In this document: piece by piece, positions 1-32,039 of the stretch
Position numbering within the stretch: the first letter of the stretch is position 1
Layout of the letters: each line of letters begins with the position of its first letter
NCBI RefSeq assembly: GCF_965638725.1
Contig: NC_134960.1
Span: 6,078,501 to 6,142,500 of the forward strand
Direction of reading: 5' to 3'
DNA: 64,000 bases
From: Aptenodytes patagonicus
Lineage: Eukaryota > Chordata > Aves > Sphenisciformes > Spheniscidae
Program-made: the position numbers and the translations under genes
Notes under the pieces: generated by a model
The model's input: the letters and a program-made list of their open reading frames with translations, nothing else
Database searches by the model: none
What the model was told of the DNA's origin: nothing

Positions 1-3542
<3,542 letters not shown>

Positions 3543-6500
3543 CTTAAAGAAAAAGAAAGAAGACAAACGTTCACTCTCTCACTAATTCCAGGCACACAAG
3601 TTGGAAAATATATTATACATATTTTAATACATATGAATTTTTCAACAGCATACCATTAAATAAGCATTCTTTCAACTTCACGTATTACCACTAATGAAAA
3701 ATACTTGCAGACAGACAGCAAATAATCATAGCCTTCACAGCTTTAAGTAAATGCATGTTTCTATTCCAATCCCTAAAACAAAAAGCAGCTAAGTAAACAA
3801 CAAGTAAAATAAACAACTAAGTAAAAACAAACAAAACCACCCAAATTCAACAACTCTCTACTCCTTGAAAGATACTCCCTAGCTCAGAATTACTACTATG
3901 TGCTAGGACTGTATTAATTTCTGTATTACAGAAAAAAATATCGTAAATAATGTCTTTCAAACACTGATAATGCAGATAAAAGCAACAGCAAAAACCCATG
4001 GAGTCCACAGACATAGAAAGAAACAGGGTTTTAATACAAGACTTGATTACAACTGCAAACCAGGTTTGAAACAAAACTGCCGCCCCCAAAATCCCCATGG
4101 CTGCTGCAGTTTCTCCAACAGTCCCTTTCAACCTAGTTCAGTAGGAAATTTCAAGCAGAGCTCTGCCTCCCCACCTCTGCCAGGCAACCCTTCCCGGATC
4201 CATACCTATCGCAACCCACTCTCCCTCCCATTTTAAACACACCATAACATCCTATGCTATCAGTTAGCGTACTTGTAGTCCTACAAGAATTAGAGTTTTG
4301 TGCTATAGCCTGAAAGAGACTTTCATGCCATAATAGAGAATAAGTTATATCCATCTGTCAAGAATGAATTAGAGGTAGGTAATTACATCAAAGAGCAAGG
4401 TAATGGACTAAACCTCTTTAGCTCTAAAGTGCTACAGTAACCAGAGAACAGACCTCCAGTTTTCCTGGGCCTCCATCCCTCTTCCAAACCTTACAAGAAA
4501 ATTACTGAGGTAATTACTGAAGAGGTCTCTCACAAATTCTCCCATTTTTAATTTCACATTCACTATGACAGATAGTGTCATAGCCCAGAGTAAATTGCAC
4601 GGTCAAGTGTTCCTTGAAACAGGAAATGAAAGCAGACCACCTTCCCCCGGAGCAGCTGTCCTAACCACCGGCCTGTACAATGTCTGTTTTAATAAAGAAA
4701 GAGCAGCTAGTCTCTCTCTCTCTTTGCTGGCCTACAGAATATTTGTGAGACAATGCAAAACAAAAAAGACTCAAGAGCAACCCAGATGGCCATCCTAGAA
4801 GGCCATACAGCCACACAAATAGCTTTTGGTTGCTTCAAGAATAAGAATTTGGACCACTCTCTTCCTAGGTGCACATAGGAGGGAGCAGCATCTTTCCCAT
4901 GGCTTAAGCCAGCAGATGATCTCCAAGAAATCTGCAAGTAAAACAGGCAGAAGACCTACAAATCCTAATAAAGACTGGGTTTAAACTGAACTAGTCATGG
5001 TTAGTCTTAAGGGATTGTCAAGAAATGTCTAGAGTCCCTTTTACCTCCTAGTTTCTCAAAATCTAAGCAGCATTTTAAGAAGTAGATATTCAACTTGGTC
5101 ATCTCTGCCAGCAATTTAGACAGTAAGTTCCTCTTAGAAGCTTAAGAAAAAAAGCAGAGGAGAAAGGATCAGCAAAGGGAAAATGTGAGCTACCAACTTT
5201 CTGCCTCTGCCACAGCAGTAGTAGGGGGGAGGAAGGGAATTACATCTCCTATACAGTATTTTTAGGGGCAGTCAAATGCAGTTCCACAATCAGCTCACAC
5301 TAACGTGAGACGAAAGCACTGCCTTAAGAGGTGCTCTCAACCTTTCCTACTACATCCCAGGAAAAAAAACACTCTTCTTTCCAACCCTTTTTATTACTCC
5401 AAAGCTATGGACTCTGAGGTACCAAATTTTGTGATTAACAGTCCCTGAGCAGCCATGGTATTTTCAGTGAATCTTCATATGTTGGAAGAAAGGTACTGCT
5501 GGAAGGTCAAGATCCTATCTCTGAAAAGGACTTACAGAACAAAACCAAAAGTATAGATTTCCCATAAGCTGGCTATCAAGTTAAAGACCTGTTAGTTACA
5601 CAAGAACTATGCTGTACCTCTTCATGGGTTAATGAAACACTTTTCTATAACAGAGATAAAGAAGTAGGGGAAAAGAAAGTTATCCTGAACCACAGAAACC
5701 CTCCTTTTAAGGAACCTTGTCTGCACAATGCCATCTTTTAAAAATCATTTAGAGATCAGGATAAGCTCTTTAGGCAAGACCCAAAGAGGGAATTAGGCAT
5801 CAGAACACACAAGTTTCATGTATTCTGACATCCTTTGCGATTCACTGTGCTAAGTACTCAGCCTCTCCATAAAGCTGAGCCCTAATTTTTAATTAGGCTG
5901 CAAGCTGCTTGGACGCATCAGGACATACATTATTTCAGACATACACATTAACGTAAAATTAGGCGCCTAGGGATTGTAGCTGTTCACAAAACTTCAGACA
6001 GACAATCTATTTTGGGTGCAAGATCTCTCAAATAAAAACAGATTTCCTATTGCTCAAGGGAAGTGTATCTGGCAAATAAGTTTCTTAACCCTGAGCTGTT
6101 ACTCTCCTACCTGAAATAATTTGATTCATCACTCCAGCTAACATTCTCCACACTTCTCCTATACAGGAACTTTTTGGAAGTAGGCATTATTTCCATTTCT
6201 GAAATACAAGTTTTCATTTATGGCTTTCTAGCTGCAGCTGCACCAAACGGAACCAGGAGCAAATGTAGAAGTCACAGGATAGTCAGCAAACATACTTCTA
6301 CTTACTAGTAAAAGCATGTTACTGAATCACAATGTTTCAAGATGTTTTTTCTATTTTAGAGCATGCACAAGATGCCTATAAATTAAGTGTTGGTTTGGAT
6401 TTTTTTTTTTAATATAACTTGCTTGTACAATTGGGGAAATTTAAGAATCACAAAGCTGACTGAGCACATCACATGCAGGAAACTTACAGGAGTGGTTTTC

Positions 6501-8135
6501 AACCTGTAGTTCATGAAAGATAACTAGAAAAATAACCAACACACCAAACCTACCATCAGTAGGCTTATGAGTTGTTATACGGAATTCAACTAAGAAATTT
6601 TTAGAAGTTGAAAGCAACTATACTATAGCATACATCCTGCATTAAACAGTCACTTCCCTAAAAGGCATTTATTAAAATGGCAACTTATTATTAACCAGAT
6701 CTGTCCTCTGGATATCATCAAGTCAAAAGCTTCTGAAACAAACAGGTTGTAGCAGTTGGGAACACATTCCCAGAGTTGTTCTGGTTACAGAAATGTTATT
6801 ACTGACAATGAAGCATAAGAACATCAAGAAACTTAGCTTGATTTTTAAACCTCAAGCTAAAATTCTACTGCTGACAGAATGAATAGACAATGAACATAAA
6901 TATATTTATGAAAAGATATGGAAATTCTGTGCAGAAAATCTCCCCCCATTCTCTTATTCACCCTTGTAAATGTACTTCAAATTCAGGTGTGCCCTTTTAA
7001 GGACTATTATCCAATAGTGTTGGAGGGTTTTTTTAAATCTTTACAGTAATATATATCAACAGGTATGAGTCCAACTACAAAATCTTAGTGAGTTACCTCC
7101 TATCCCTCTACTCACAACCCCTGAACAGTCTGTTACAAAAGGTTAAGTGTAGCAAAAGCAGTAGCCGAGTAACATCAATCAGTTACAGCAGAGTTTAGAA
7201 GTACTCTCTGTTTAACTCTTTGAAAAAAATCGACCTTTTTTCTTTAAGCAACCCAAACTATTACTGACCAAAGATTTTACCAGCTACCTGTTATAGTACC
7301 ATTCGGCTGTTAAACATACACTGCAGACAACCACTGGATGCATCTCAGCGCCCCTGCTAGGGCAAGTTGGTGGAAAAGAGAGAAAAAGTTTAAACGTGCA
7401 TCTGCTGTAACCAATTACGCTGTTGTAAAATTATGTAACAGCCATATAACCGAGCAAGAGCACTTCTTACACCCCTCCTAAAACTCCTGCTGAGAAACTG
7501 CTTCGGCTCAAGAGAAAGCTCAGGTTCGCTCTCACTGCGTCGAGAGGGGCGCGCAGCACGGGCCCTTCCCTCGGCTCGGCTGCACTCCCTTCGACCCCCT
7601 CAGGACGAGGGGGCTTCCAGGGGACGCCGAGCGCCGGCCCGGCCGCACACCCCAGCCCCTCGGCGACGCGGTGCGCTGCCCTCGCCGGCGGGCGCGGGGC
7701 AGGGGGCGATCCCGCCCCGGGCCGGACACGAAGCAAGAGAGGAGAAGGCGGAGGAGAGGCAGCGCAGCGGGCGCGGCTCCCGCCGGGAGCGGAGCGGGCC
7801 GGGGCCGGCGGCGGCACTGCGGCACGGAGAAGGGCGGGGGGCTCGGCCAGGGCAGCCCCGCAGGACAGGCGCGGAGGAGGAAGGGGTCCCCAGCCTTGCC
7901 GCGTCGCTTGTGTCGCTCCCCCCGCCTTCCTCCCGCTCTGCCGGGCCCGGGGCAGCGGCACGCGGAGAACCCTCGCTCTGCCCGCGCCTCGGCGGGCGGA
8001 GCCCGCGGGAGAAGCCGGGGACTCCGGTCGCCACAGGGCCGGCCCCGCGGCCGGGAGCTCGTCCCGCTCCAGCTCCGGCCCCACCGCCCGCAGGACCCCC
8101 CTCACGGCGACCCCCCTCACGGCGGCCTCCCTCAC
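3543..8135 (-). other. MAPK9: MAPK9 intron 1 (about 4.6 kb)
   Basis: Gene-free stretch between the presumed noncoding exon 1 and the first coding exon. AT-rich except for the CpG-island shoulder from about 7490 upward. It holds only short chance frames and a CT repeat at about 4710-4725. I recognise no exon, RNA gene or transposon in it. Confidence 0.65.
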
Positions 8136-8138
8136 CGT
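8094..8138. repeat. Three tandem copies of a 15-bp GC-rich unit
   Basis: Units at 8094-8108 and 8109-8123 are identical (GACCCCCCTCACGGC). The third, 8124-8138, is related (GGCCTCCCTCACCGT). Each contains CTCAC, which reads GTGAG, a splice-donor core, on the MAPK9 strand. Confidence 0.85.
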
Positions 8139-8300
8139 CTCCTCCCTCGGTCGGGCTTCGGCGGGACGGGGCGCGGCGCTCGCGGGCCGCAGCCGCCTCC
8201 TCCTCCGGCGCGCAGAGCTGCCCCAGCCACAATGGCCTCCCGGTGCTCCACACAGGCCGCGCCAGGCCTGCGCCCGCTGACAGACAGCCTCTCAGCCCAA
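8136..8300 (-). other. MAPK9: Probable noncoding exon 1 of MAPK9
   Basis: The first coding exon has an acceptor in its leader, so at least one upstream noncoding exon must exist. The best donor inside the island is ACG|GTGAGG at 8135 on the minus strand. The start site is not fixed by the sequence; about 8200-8300 is inferred from the end of the GC-rich block and the CCAAT boxes just outside. Two further GTGAG donors lie 15 and 30 bp downstream (GT at 8120-8119 and 8105-8104). Confidence 0.45.
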
Positions 8301-8417
8301 TCGTAGCCCTCTGCCGGCGAAGCTCAACCAATCGAGCTCCGGAGGCGGAACCTACTAGCCGCTATATAAGGGAGGGCGGTGAAGGACTGCAGTGGAGACA
8401 GGGAAGTTCAGGCCAAT
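8297..8417 (+). promoter_or_regulatory. CCAAT/TATA core promoter facing the plus strand
   Basis: CCAAT at 8297-8301 and 8328-8332, then TATATAAG at 8363-8370, and a third CCAAT at 8413-8417. The first two CCAAT boxes sit about 65 and 35 bp before the TATA box, normal spacing for plus-strand transcription starting near 8393, away from MAPK9. CCAAT boxes work in both directions, so they may also serve MAPK9. No convincing reading frame follows (the first ATG at 8445 gives a short peptide), so any product would be a noncoding or antisense RNA heading toward the GFPT2 3' end. Confidence 0.5.
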
Positions 8418-8443
8418 CCAGGCGCAGCCCCCGCCCCCTGGCG

Positions 8444-8489
8444 TGATGTCATCATCATACGTCAACCTGTCACCATATTTATGATGTCA
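8444..8489. promoter_or_regulatory. Cluster of three CRE-like sites
   Basis: TGATGTCA at 8444-8451, TACGTCA at 8458-8464 and TGATGTCA at 8482-8489 lie within 46 bp. These resemble ATF/CREB/JUN-ATF2 binding sites (full CRE TGACGTCA). ATF2 and JUN are JNK substrates, so feedback on MAPK9 is an attractive but untested idea. Confidence 0.55.
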
Positions 8490-10319
8490 CCTCACAGCAG
8501 TGCTTCGTCATGGGTTGCCGTGGCACCAATTCTCACTGCTGGGTGGTGCTGACGGTTCCTCACAGCCGCCCTGCTCCAGCAAGCGGGGAGAAGTGCTCCG
8601 TGAGGTAAACACCTCCCATGTATAGGAAGCCCTCAAAGCACCACAGCAAAATGACATCACACAGTGGCAGCCTGTTGCAGCACCGCAACACACCATGGTC
8701 GCCTCACAGCCGTGCTTTGGGATGACAACAGAGTGCCCAGTCCCACAGTGGAGGGTCACGCAGCTGCAAGCCCTGATCCGTTGGGCCTGCGATGGCCCTG
8801 AGCCCTGTGGCACGGGCTTCACATGGCTTTTCCGGGGGGGGGTGGTTCAGAAGGGGAGGGATTTACTCCCTGCCCAGGTAGCCCAGCTATTTTTGACCCC
8901 ACTCAAAAATCGTAAGCCTTCTATACGTTACTATAGCACCTGCCTTGATGGTAGGACTGCTTGTTTTTTAAAACAGGTGCTGACTAAAAATAATCTCAAT
9001 ATATTTGTCCACCTCTCCTAGGACTAACAAGAGCTTTCTTTTCTGTGACTTATATTCTCATAGATGATTTTAGAAAAACACACCTGTAATTTTCTTGAAA
9101 TAAATAAATTTAATGTATCGTACAGACTAGATGATATCAGTTTCCTTTAATAGCTCCACTTTTTAATATGAAGAGGAAACTAATTCTAGACAGACAGTAA
9201 AAGGGGCCTTTGCATCACTTACCAAAACCAACATGTTGAATACTAAGTTACATATTCTTGGCATCTAGGTCAGATTATCGCTGTGCTTTTCGTTACGATT
9301 TGGGTGCTTTTATGTGGTTATAAAAAGTACTAGAGCAGTTTCCAGTAAGAAGCTCCTATTACAACAAGCAGTGTAACACTTTCAAGCTATTAACCTACAT
9401 AAGCATTCAAACATCTCCATTTAGAAGCAAGCCTGCAGAGGAATATCATAAAGAAAACTTTACTAGTCAAGGATTTAGTTAATAAAATGCAGAAATTAAA
9501 TATTATGATTTCTCACTGTTCCAAAATAACAAATGAGCAGGAACATTATATGTTTATCTACCTTATTTCTTTGAGGTTTATAAGATGTTTCCTACTGCTA
9601 GTTAGTTCACAACTAGCAAAGTGTGCTTTTGCAAATACATATGTTAAAAAAAATAGGGTTTTAGTCCTAGCTTGAAGATATACTTAGTATTCTCTTATGT
9701 GCCAGTATAGGGTGTTGGGTTTTTTTATATATATTCCAGTAGCTGTAGTTTAGATACTATTTTAAAATGCAAGTTTATGGCAGTTTTTTCTTGGCCAAGG
9801 AGATAACTTTGTGACCATAAACAACCTATGTAAAAATACAGACACAGCTTCTATTTCCACCTGCAGGAAATTTCTTCCCACATTCATCTACCTCAGCAGA
9901 AGGTAAAATACAAAGGCTTAATCAATAGCTGGTGTGAACTACAGTAGGAGCTACAACCAGAGATTACACTGCTGTATCAGTACATGTCTGGCAAAACACT
10001 GATGAACAGTCACCAAATTCAATTCTCCTGTACTCATGTGCTTCAGAAAGATGGTGATACCCAAACCTGACACGTTCTTTTGAAACACAGCTGCTGGATA
10101 GGGAAAAGTAAGGTGTGCCTACCTGGGGGACCTGTGTGACAGAAAGAACTAACCCAAGAAACACAGGAAAACTCTGATACCAGGATTTAGGCAAGGCTGG
10201 GGGAGAACACTGTCCCTCCTACTTGTATCAGAGTACTGCAGTGGTATACCTGTGTTCAGACCTGAGATGAGGAGTCATCAAGTTAAAAATAAAAAAAAAA
10301 AGCAAAAAACAAACATAAA
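8490..10319. other. Intergenic spacer between MAPK9 promoter and GFPT2 3' end
   Basis: About 1.8 kb without a recognisable gene. A G9 run lies at about 8834-8842. Overlapping AATAAA signals on the plus strand at 9099-9108 could end a short plus-strand transcript from the 8363 TATA box. The frame at 8695-9021 (108 codons) has no recognisable domain. Confidence 0.6.
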
Positions 10320-11145
10320 CCAAGAAGAATTATATAATATTTTAATTGCATTGTAATTTCATTGTACACTCTTCAAACAGAAACATCACTTGAAAGACAT
10401 CCAGTTCCCTTATTTTGTTGCACTGTACATGTTATGCAAATAAGAGCTGGGGTGGCATACAAAACAAAATGTTGCTCTGGCTTTTCAAATAATTAGTTGA
10501 AAGAAGCAGAAATTTAAAACATAGCTGGGAATTTACAGCCACAGAAGAGCTTTGCAAATGACAGGTTAAATACAACGCACAGATGCAAAGGGGTGAAGGG
10601 AAGCTGGGGAGGAAGAGGGACAACAAATTTCCAGTTTGAGGCTGAAGTAGGACAAAAACCCTAACAACTGTACACAAGTGTCAACGTGCTCAGTATTTAC
10701 GTTCTGAGCATTACCAATGCTACAGATAAGCAATGTACTAAAAAAATAACTTAAAAAAAGCTATACAATTGTAGTTATAAATACTATATCTTTAAAACTA
10801 GTTAAGTAGTGTAGGCTAAAAAAAAAAAAAATGTTCACAGTTACTCTGAAGAGAGCTGTATATATATATTGCACAGTAGAAAAGTTCATTCAGTATACCA
10901 TGTGTAAACAATTTTTATCTTCTTTGGCAATTTCAGGACTTAGAGGAATATTTGCTGTGAGCAAAAGCACTTGGGTACAAGGCACATCAAAAGCTTTTAA
11001 AGCTGCAAGATAAATCCATCTGACACTTTCCAGTTCGCACTGTTATTCTCTTTAGAAAAACATGTACCTATCAATTCAGAACAACACGTTTCTACAAGTA
11101 TAACTCAGAGGTCTGATGACAAAACCCATCAGCTGTTCTTGGCTG
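10320..11145 (-). other. GFPT2: GFPT2 3'UTR with candidate poly(A) signal
   Basis: Follows the TAA at 11148-11146. No AATAAA is seen on the minus strand in this stretch; the best signal is ATTAAA at 10346-10341, followed by a U/GU-rich stretch (TTTGTTTTTTGCTTTTTTTT) near 10280-10315, as expected past a cleavage site. This gives a 3'UTR of about 0.8 kb. A U14 run lies at 10831-10818 and a TA repeat near 10858-10868. The end is inferred. Confidence 0.5.
10341..10346 (-). terminator. GFPT2: Candidate poly(A) signal ATTAAA of GFPT2
   Basis: The common ATTAAA variant, with a T-rich element 25-60 nt downstream on the minus strand. It is the only canonical or near-canonical signal I see between the stop codon and the spacer. 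Confidence 0.5.
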
Positions 11146-28478
<17,333 letters not shown>

Positions 28479-28544
28479 GCTCGCACCACACGGTCCTTCC
28501 CGCTAACAGGAAACGCGGCTCCCGCCCGACGGCCTCACTGGGGG

Positions 28545-28614
28545 ACTGCCGCCTCCCCGGCCGCCCCGGCTCTTATAGTGCAGCCGGGTCGGCCCCTACC
28601 TCCCTGCTCATTGG
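28545..28614 (-). promoter_or_regulatory. GFPT2: GFPT2 core promoter (TATA and CCAAT)
   Basis: On the minus strand, CCAAT at 28614-28610 is followed by CTATAAG at 28578-28572. TATA spacing predicts a start near 28545 and a 5'UTR of about 65 nt before the ATG at 28478. A TATA box inside a CpG island fits an inducible gene. The start site itself is inferred. Confidence 0.65.
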
Positions 28615-29109
28615 CCGGGAAGCGGGCGCTGGGGCCGCTCCGCCCGGGGCCCCGAGCGGGTGCACGGCGGGGGCTGAGCCCCCGCGCGGTAGGCGGCCCG
28701 GGGGCGGGGGGGCCGCGGCGGTTCGCGCCCTGCCCCCGGCCCGGCCCTGCCCTGCCCCGGCGGCCGCGCACACCTCTGCGGCTGGACTCTTCCAGGGACC
28801 GCCGAGGGCTGTGGCGAGTGGCGGGGTCTCCCGCACACGGAGAAGCCCGAACGGGCGGCGAAGCAGTCCATCCTGTCAGGGCAACGTGGCCGGGCCTGAC
28901 GCGGAGGGGCAGCGCAGCCCCTCTCCGAGCTTGGCAGGGGAAAGCGTCCCCCGTTTTCCAGCCTTTTCAGCCACAAGCATTTAGAAACAGACACTCGGCT
29001 GCCAACTTCATCTGCACAGGCAGGACCGAGAGCACCTGCGTTCGTGCTCAGCTGACCGAGGGCCAAAGGCGAGGGCCATTGGCCTCCGCCTGAGGGAAAG
29101 CCCTTCCCT

Positions 29110-30085
29110 GCGGTAGCAGACTAAACTCCTGGTCAGTCTGTGTGGTCTTTTCCATTTACTTGGCAAGAAAGAAACTGCAGATCGGCTTCAGGAGCCTCCT
29201 CCAGCCTCTTCTTCCCGGGCTGGGCTCTCTCTAGGGGCAGACGCCGCGAGGGTGAGGAAGGCCACGGGCCCTGGCCCAGCCGGCATCATCCGCAGGGCAC
29301 ACCTCAGTGCAAGTTCAGTCCTGCAGGCGTGACCCGTGGAGCAGGCTCGATCTTTATCTTCTTCTAAAGAAACTTGGGATCTCTGACCTCAGGGAGCCGC
29401 CTCCGAGCAAAGGGAACGGTGACTTTTAAAGCAAGTGCCTTGCAGCGTGCTTGGGACTGCAAGCATTGACAGAAGTAGCTCAAGACATTTTTTGAACAAA
29501 AATTATTTTTTAAAAATACGTAAAGTTTCATGATGATCCAGCCTGCTTATAGTTTCTTCTTCCTTACTAAAAAGTACCAGAATATTTCATGGAGATGATC
29601 CTAGTTATCTCATACATAGAGTTACTGAAACTCAAGTGCAAGGCATCTTATTTAAGCTAGAACTTAAAGGCTTATTTTCTGTCACATTTCTTTTTGTAGT
29701 TAATTTTTCACATAAAGTAGTGGTTCCTTCAAATTTTGTCACTTTTGATGGAGAAGTTGAATGAAGGATAAAGATTGGAACATCAACATTTCAGCTATAA
29801 AAAGACCTTTTTGGGTTTTTTTTTTGTAAGTTTTGGTGCCACTTTAAGAAAGGGAAACTAATTTTAAGGCAAAAACCTAGATTTAAAGTATTTAAAGTAT
29901 ATAAAGTATTTTCAAGTCATAAAATGAAAGAAAATAGTGTTAGCAATTCTGCTTTGAATTAGTTTATAAGAAGGAATAGATTAAGTGTATTTTTTACTGC
30001 CGGTGTGAAACAGCTATGCACACCATGCTCCATAAAAACCAGTTTCGTTTTCCTTCCTTCCACCCCCAGAATAAGACCAAACAGG
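29110..30085. other. Gene-free upstream flank of GFPT2
   Basis: GC content falls back to AT-rich intergenic sequence. A short direct repetition (TTTAAAGTA, TTTAAAGTAT, ATAAAGTATT) occurs at 29882-29911. No exon, RNA gene or known repeat recognised. Confidence 0.6.
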
Positions 30086-30089
30086 CCCA

Positions 30090-30195
30090 TGATTTGTCAG
30101 GGTTGTAGTCCCAGCTCTGTCACTGACCTGCCGTGTGACATCAGGCCAGTCATTTTGACACTCCATTCCAGTTTGTCTTGTCTGTTTAGGTTACT
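30090..30195 (+). mobile_element. MIR-like ancient SINE fragment
   Basis: CCCAGCTCTGTCACTGACCT, then GTGTGACATCAGGCCAGTCA, then a stretch ending near CAGTTTGTCTTGTCTGTTTA, follows the order of the MIR/CORE-SINE core (CTCTGCCACT, TGTGTGACCTTGGGCAAGT, CAGTTTCCTCATCTGTA). It is clearly old. The match was made by eye from memory of the consensus. Confidence 0.6.
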
Positions 30196-30933
30196 TTGCT
30201 CCTCCTCTGAAGCAACCTCTGATCTTGTTTCCCCCAGTCCAGCCCAAGCAAAGGAGGAGGTTCCTAATTTCAGCTATGCATCTTAAGTAGCATTGCTATT
30301 AAATTATATACAATAAAGAAACTTTTTTTTGCTCCCTGTGCAACATGCATTTTAACTAATGAGTGGTGCAGACAGTAGGAAAGAAGCGCTTTTTTTTTTT
30401 TTTTTAACATCACTGCAACACTAATTGCCAAAGATCACGAGTCGGAGCCCAACATTTCACTCATGCAAGACATTTCATGTTTCCATGTGACATTCCCAGG
30501 GAGAAAACTAAAAAAAAATGAGACTCAACTGCAAGTATGAACTGCAGTAATTAGTAGTTAACATATCACTTTGATAACTTATCAGTCAACGCTTCCCAGA
30601 CTCATCTGTCTAACACCGTTTGGCTTTTTCGTGACTTTTTGGAAGTGTATTAGAGAAGAAACTAATTGTGTTTACTGCTGGGTTTGTTTGGCTTGAAGGG
30701 ACAGATTTTACAGCACTCAGATGAGATGATCAAACTGATGCTGTCTCACCCTAAAACTTGGTAAAGTCTAAAAGCCAAAATATGTGAAAATATCATCTGC
30801 CATATACATCACAAGAATAATACAGCAATTCTGCTGTACTCTGGAAAAGTGCTCTTCTCAGGAGACCATTAAAAAAAACCCAAAACAGCACTTTTGACAA
30901 AGAGTTTGTAAATTGAAGGGTGCCGGTTTCATG

Positions 30934-31497
30934 TGTCGTGGTTTAACCCCAACCGGCAACTGAGCACCACACAGCCGCTCGCTCATTCCTCCCCCCGCCT
31001 CGGTGGGATGGGGGAGAGAATCAGAAGAATAAAAGTGAGAAAACTCACGGGTTGAGATAAGAACAGTTATAATAATTGAAATAAAGTAAAATAGTAATAA
31101 TAATAATAAATAAAAGAATATACAAAAGCAAGTGATGCACAATGCAATTGCTCACCACCCGCCGACCGATGCCCAGCCAGTCCCCGAGCAGCGGCCCCCC
31201 CCCGGCCAGCTTTCCCCAGTTTCTGTACTGAGCATGACGTCCCATGGTATGGAATGTCCCTCTGGCCAGTTGGGGTCAGCTGTCCTGGCTGTGCCCCCTC
31301 CCAGCTTCTTGTGCACCCCCAGCCTTCTCAGTCGGTAGAGCATGGGAAGCTGAAAAGTCCTTGACTAGTGTAAGCACTGCTCAGCAACAACTAAAACATC
31401 GGTGTGTTATCAACATTGTTCTCACCCTAAATCCAAAACACAGCACCGTACCAGCTACTAGGAAGAAAATTAACTCTATCCCAGCCAAAACCAGACA
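30934..31497 (-). mobile_element. Solo LTR of a neoavian endogenous retrovirus
   Basis: About 564 bp, plus-strand ends TGTCGTGGTTTAACCCC and AAAACCAGACA, which read TGT...ACA on the minus strand, the likely sense of transcription. The sequence matches my memory of an abundant neoavian LTR, including the TAA microsatellite (31093-31113) and the GC-rich block around 31160-31210. No second LTR or internal gag/pol/env sequence is adjacent, so it is a solo LTR. The usual TATA element near the GACGTCATG motif (minus, around 31235) looks mutated. Clear target-site duplications are not visible (TTCATG left, CAGGCT right), which suggests age. The family name cannot be settled here. Confidence 0.85.
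31093..31113. repeat. TAA trinucleotide repeat inside the LTR
   Basis: A short (TAA)n array, a regular part of this LTR family where it varies in length between copies. Confidence 0.85.
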
Positions 31498-32039
31498 CAG
31501 GCTTCTGAGAATCAACAAGAAGATCAACTGATGCAACTTCCCATGAAAGTCTGAACACGAATCTGAGTGATACTCTAGGGATCAGGAATTTTTGCCCAGC
31601 TACTTCTTTCTTTCTGTTTTTGCACAAGTGATCAAAAATAGAAGTAGGAAATAGTAGGGTACAGTATGGAGAATACTGTATCACTGTTTTAGCGTCAGGT
31701 AATAAGGAAGTTGCCTGGGGCACCATTAGGCAAAGGCAAAGAGCGATGAAAATCATTCCGGATGTGGTTGGAAAGAAGAGGGATTTATGCTTAGGCTCTC
31801 TCTGAGCCTAATGCAGGTACTAGATCTTATGGCCTTTATGATCTGCCCTGAAAAGCAGGCGGCAGCATTTTAAGGACAGCTATTTCAAACTGCGTTTGCA
31901 TATTCAAAAGATTCAGATACATATCTAAATACCTTGTTCTGTTCCATGCTAGACTCCAAAGGGGACTGAATTTCCTACTGAGGAGTTTCAGTAAATTCAG
32001 TTGTCCCAGGGAGTAAAAGGACCAAAACATTCTCATTAG
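31498..32039. other. Gene-free stretch between LTR and CR1
   Basis: About 540 bp of single-copy-looking sequence. The minus-strand frame 31427-31756 overlaps the LTR end and is chance. Nothing else recognised. Confidence 0.55.

Larger units (their letters stand above)
7490..8440. promoter_or_regulatory. CpG island at the MAPK9 5' end
   Basis: Abrupt change to very GC-rich, CpG-dense sequence with many GC boxes (GGGCGG/CCGCCC types), flanked on both sides by AT-rich DNA. It covers the expected MAPK9 start site. Long overlapping open frames occur in several frames on both strands, as expected in GC-rich DNA without stops, and are not genes. Confidence 0.85.

Noticed and set aside
7467..8446. 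Several long overlapping frames on both strands (up to 243 codons)
   Set aside because: They lie in a CpG island where stops are rare, are Arg/Pro/Ala/Gly-rich in every frame and show no domain.
31327..31347. A tRNA-Lys gene
   Set aside because: Only the D-arm portion matches; anticodon arm, T-arm and acceptor stem are absent and the site is inside an LTR.
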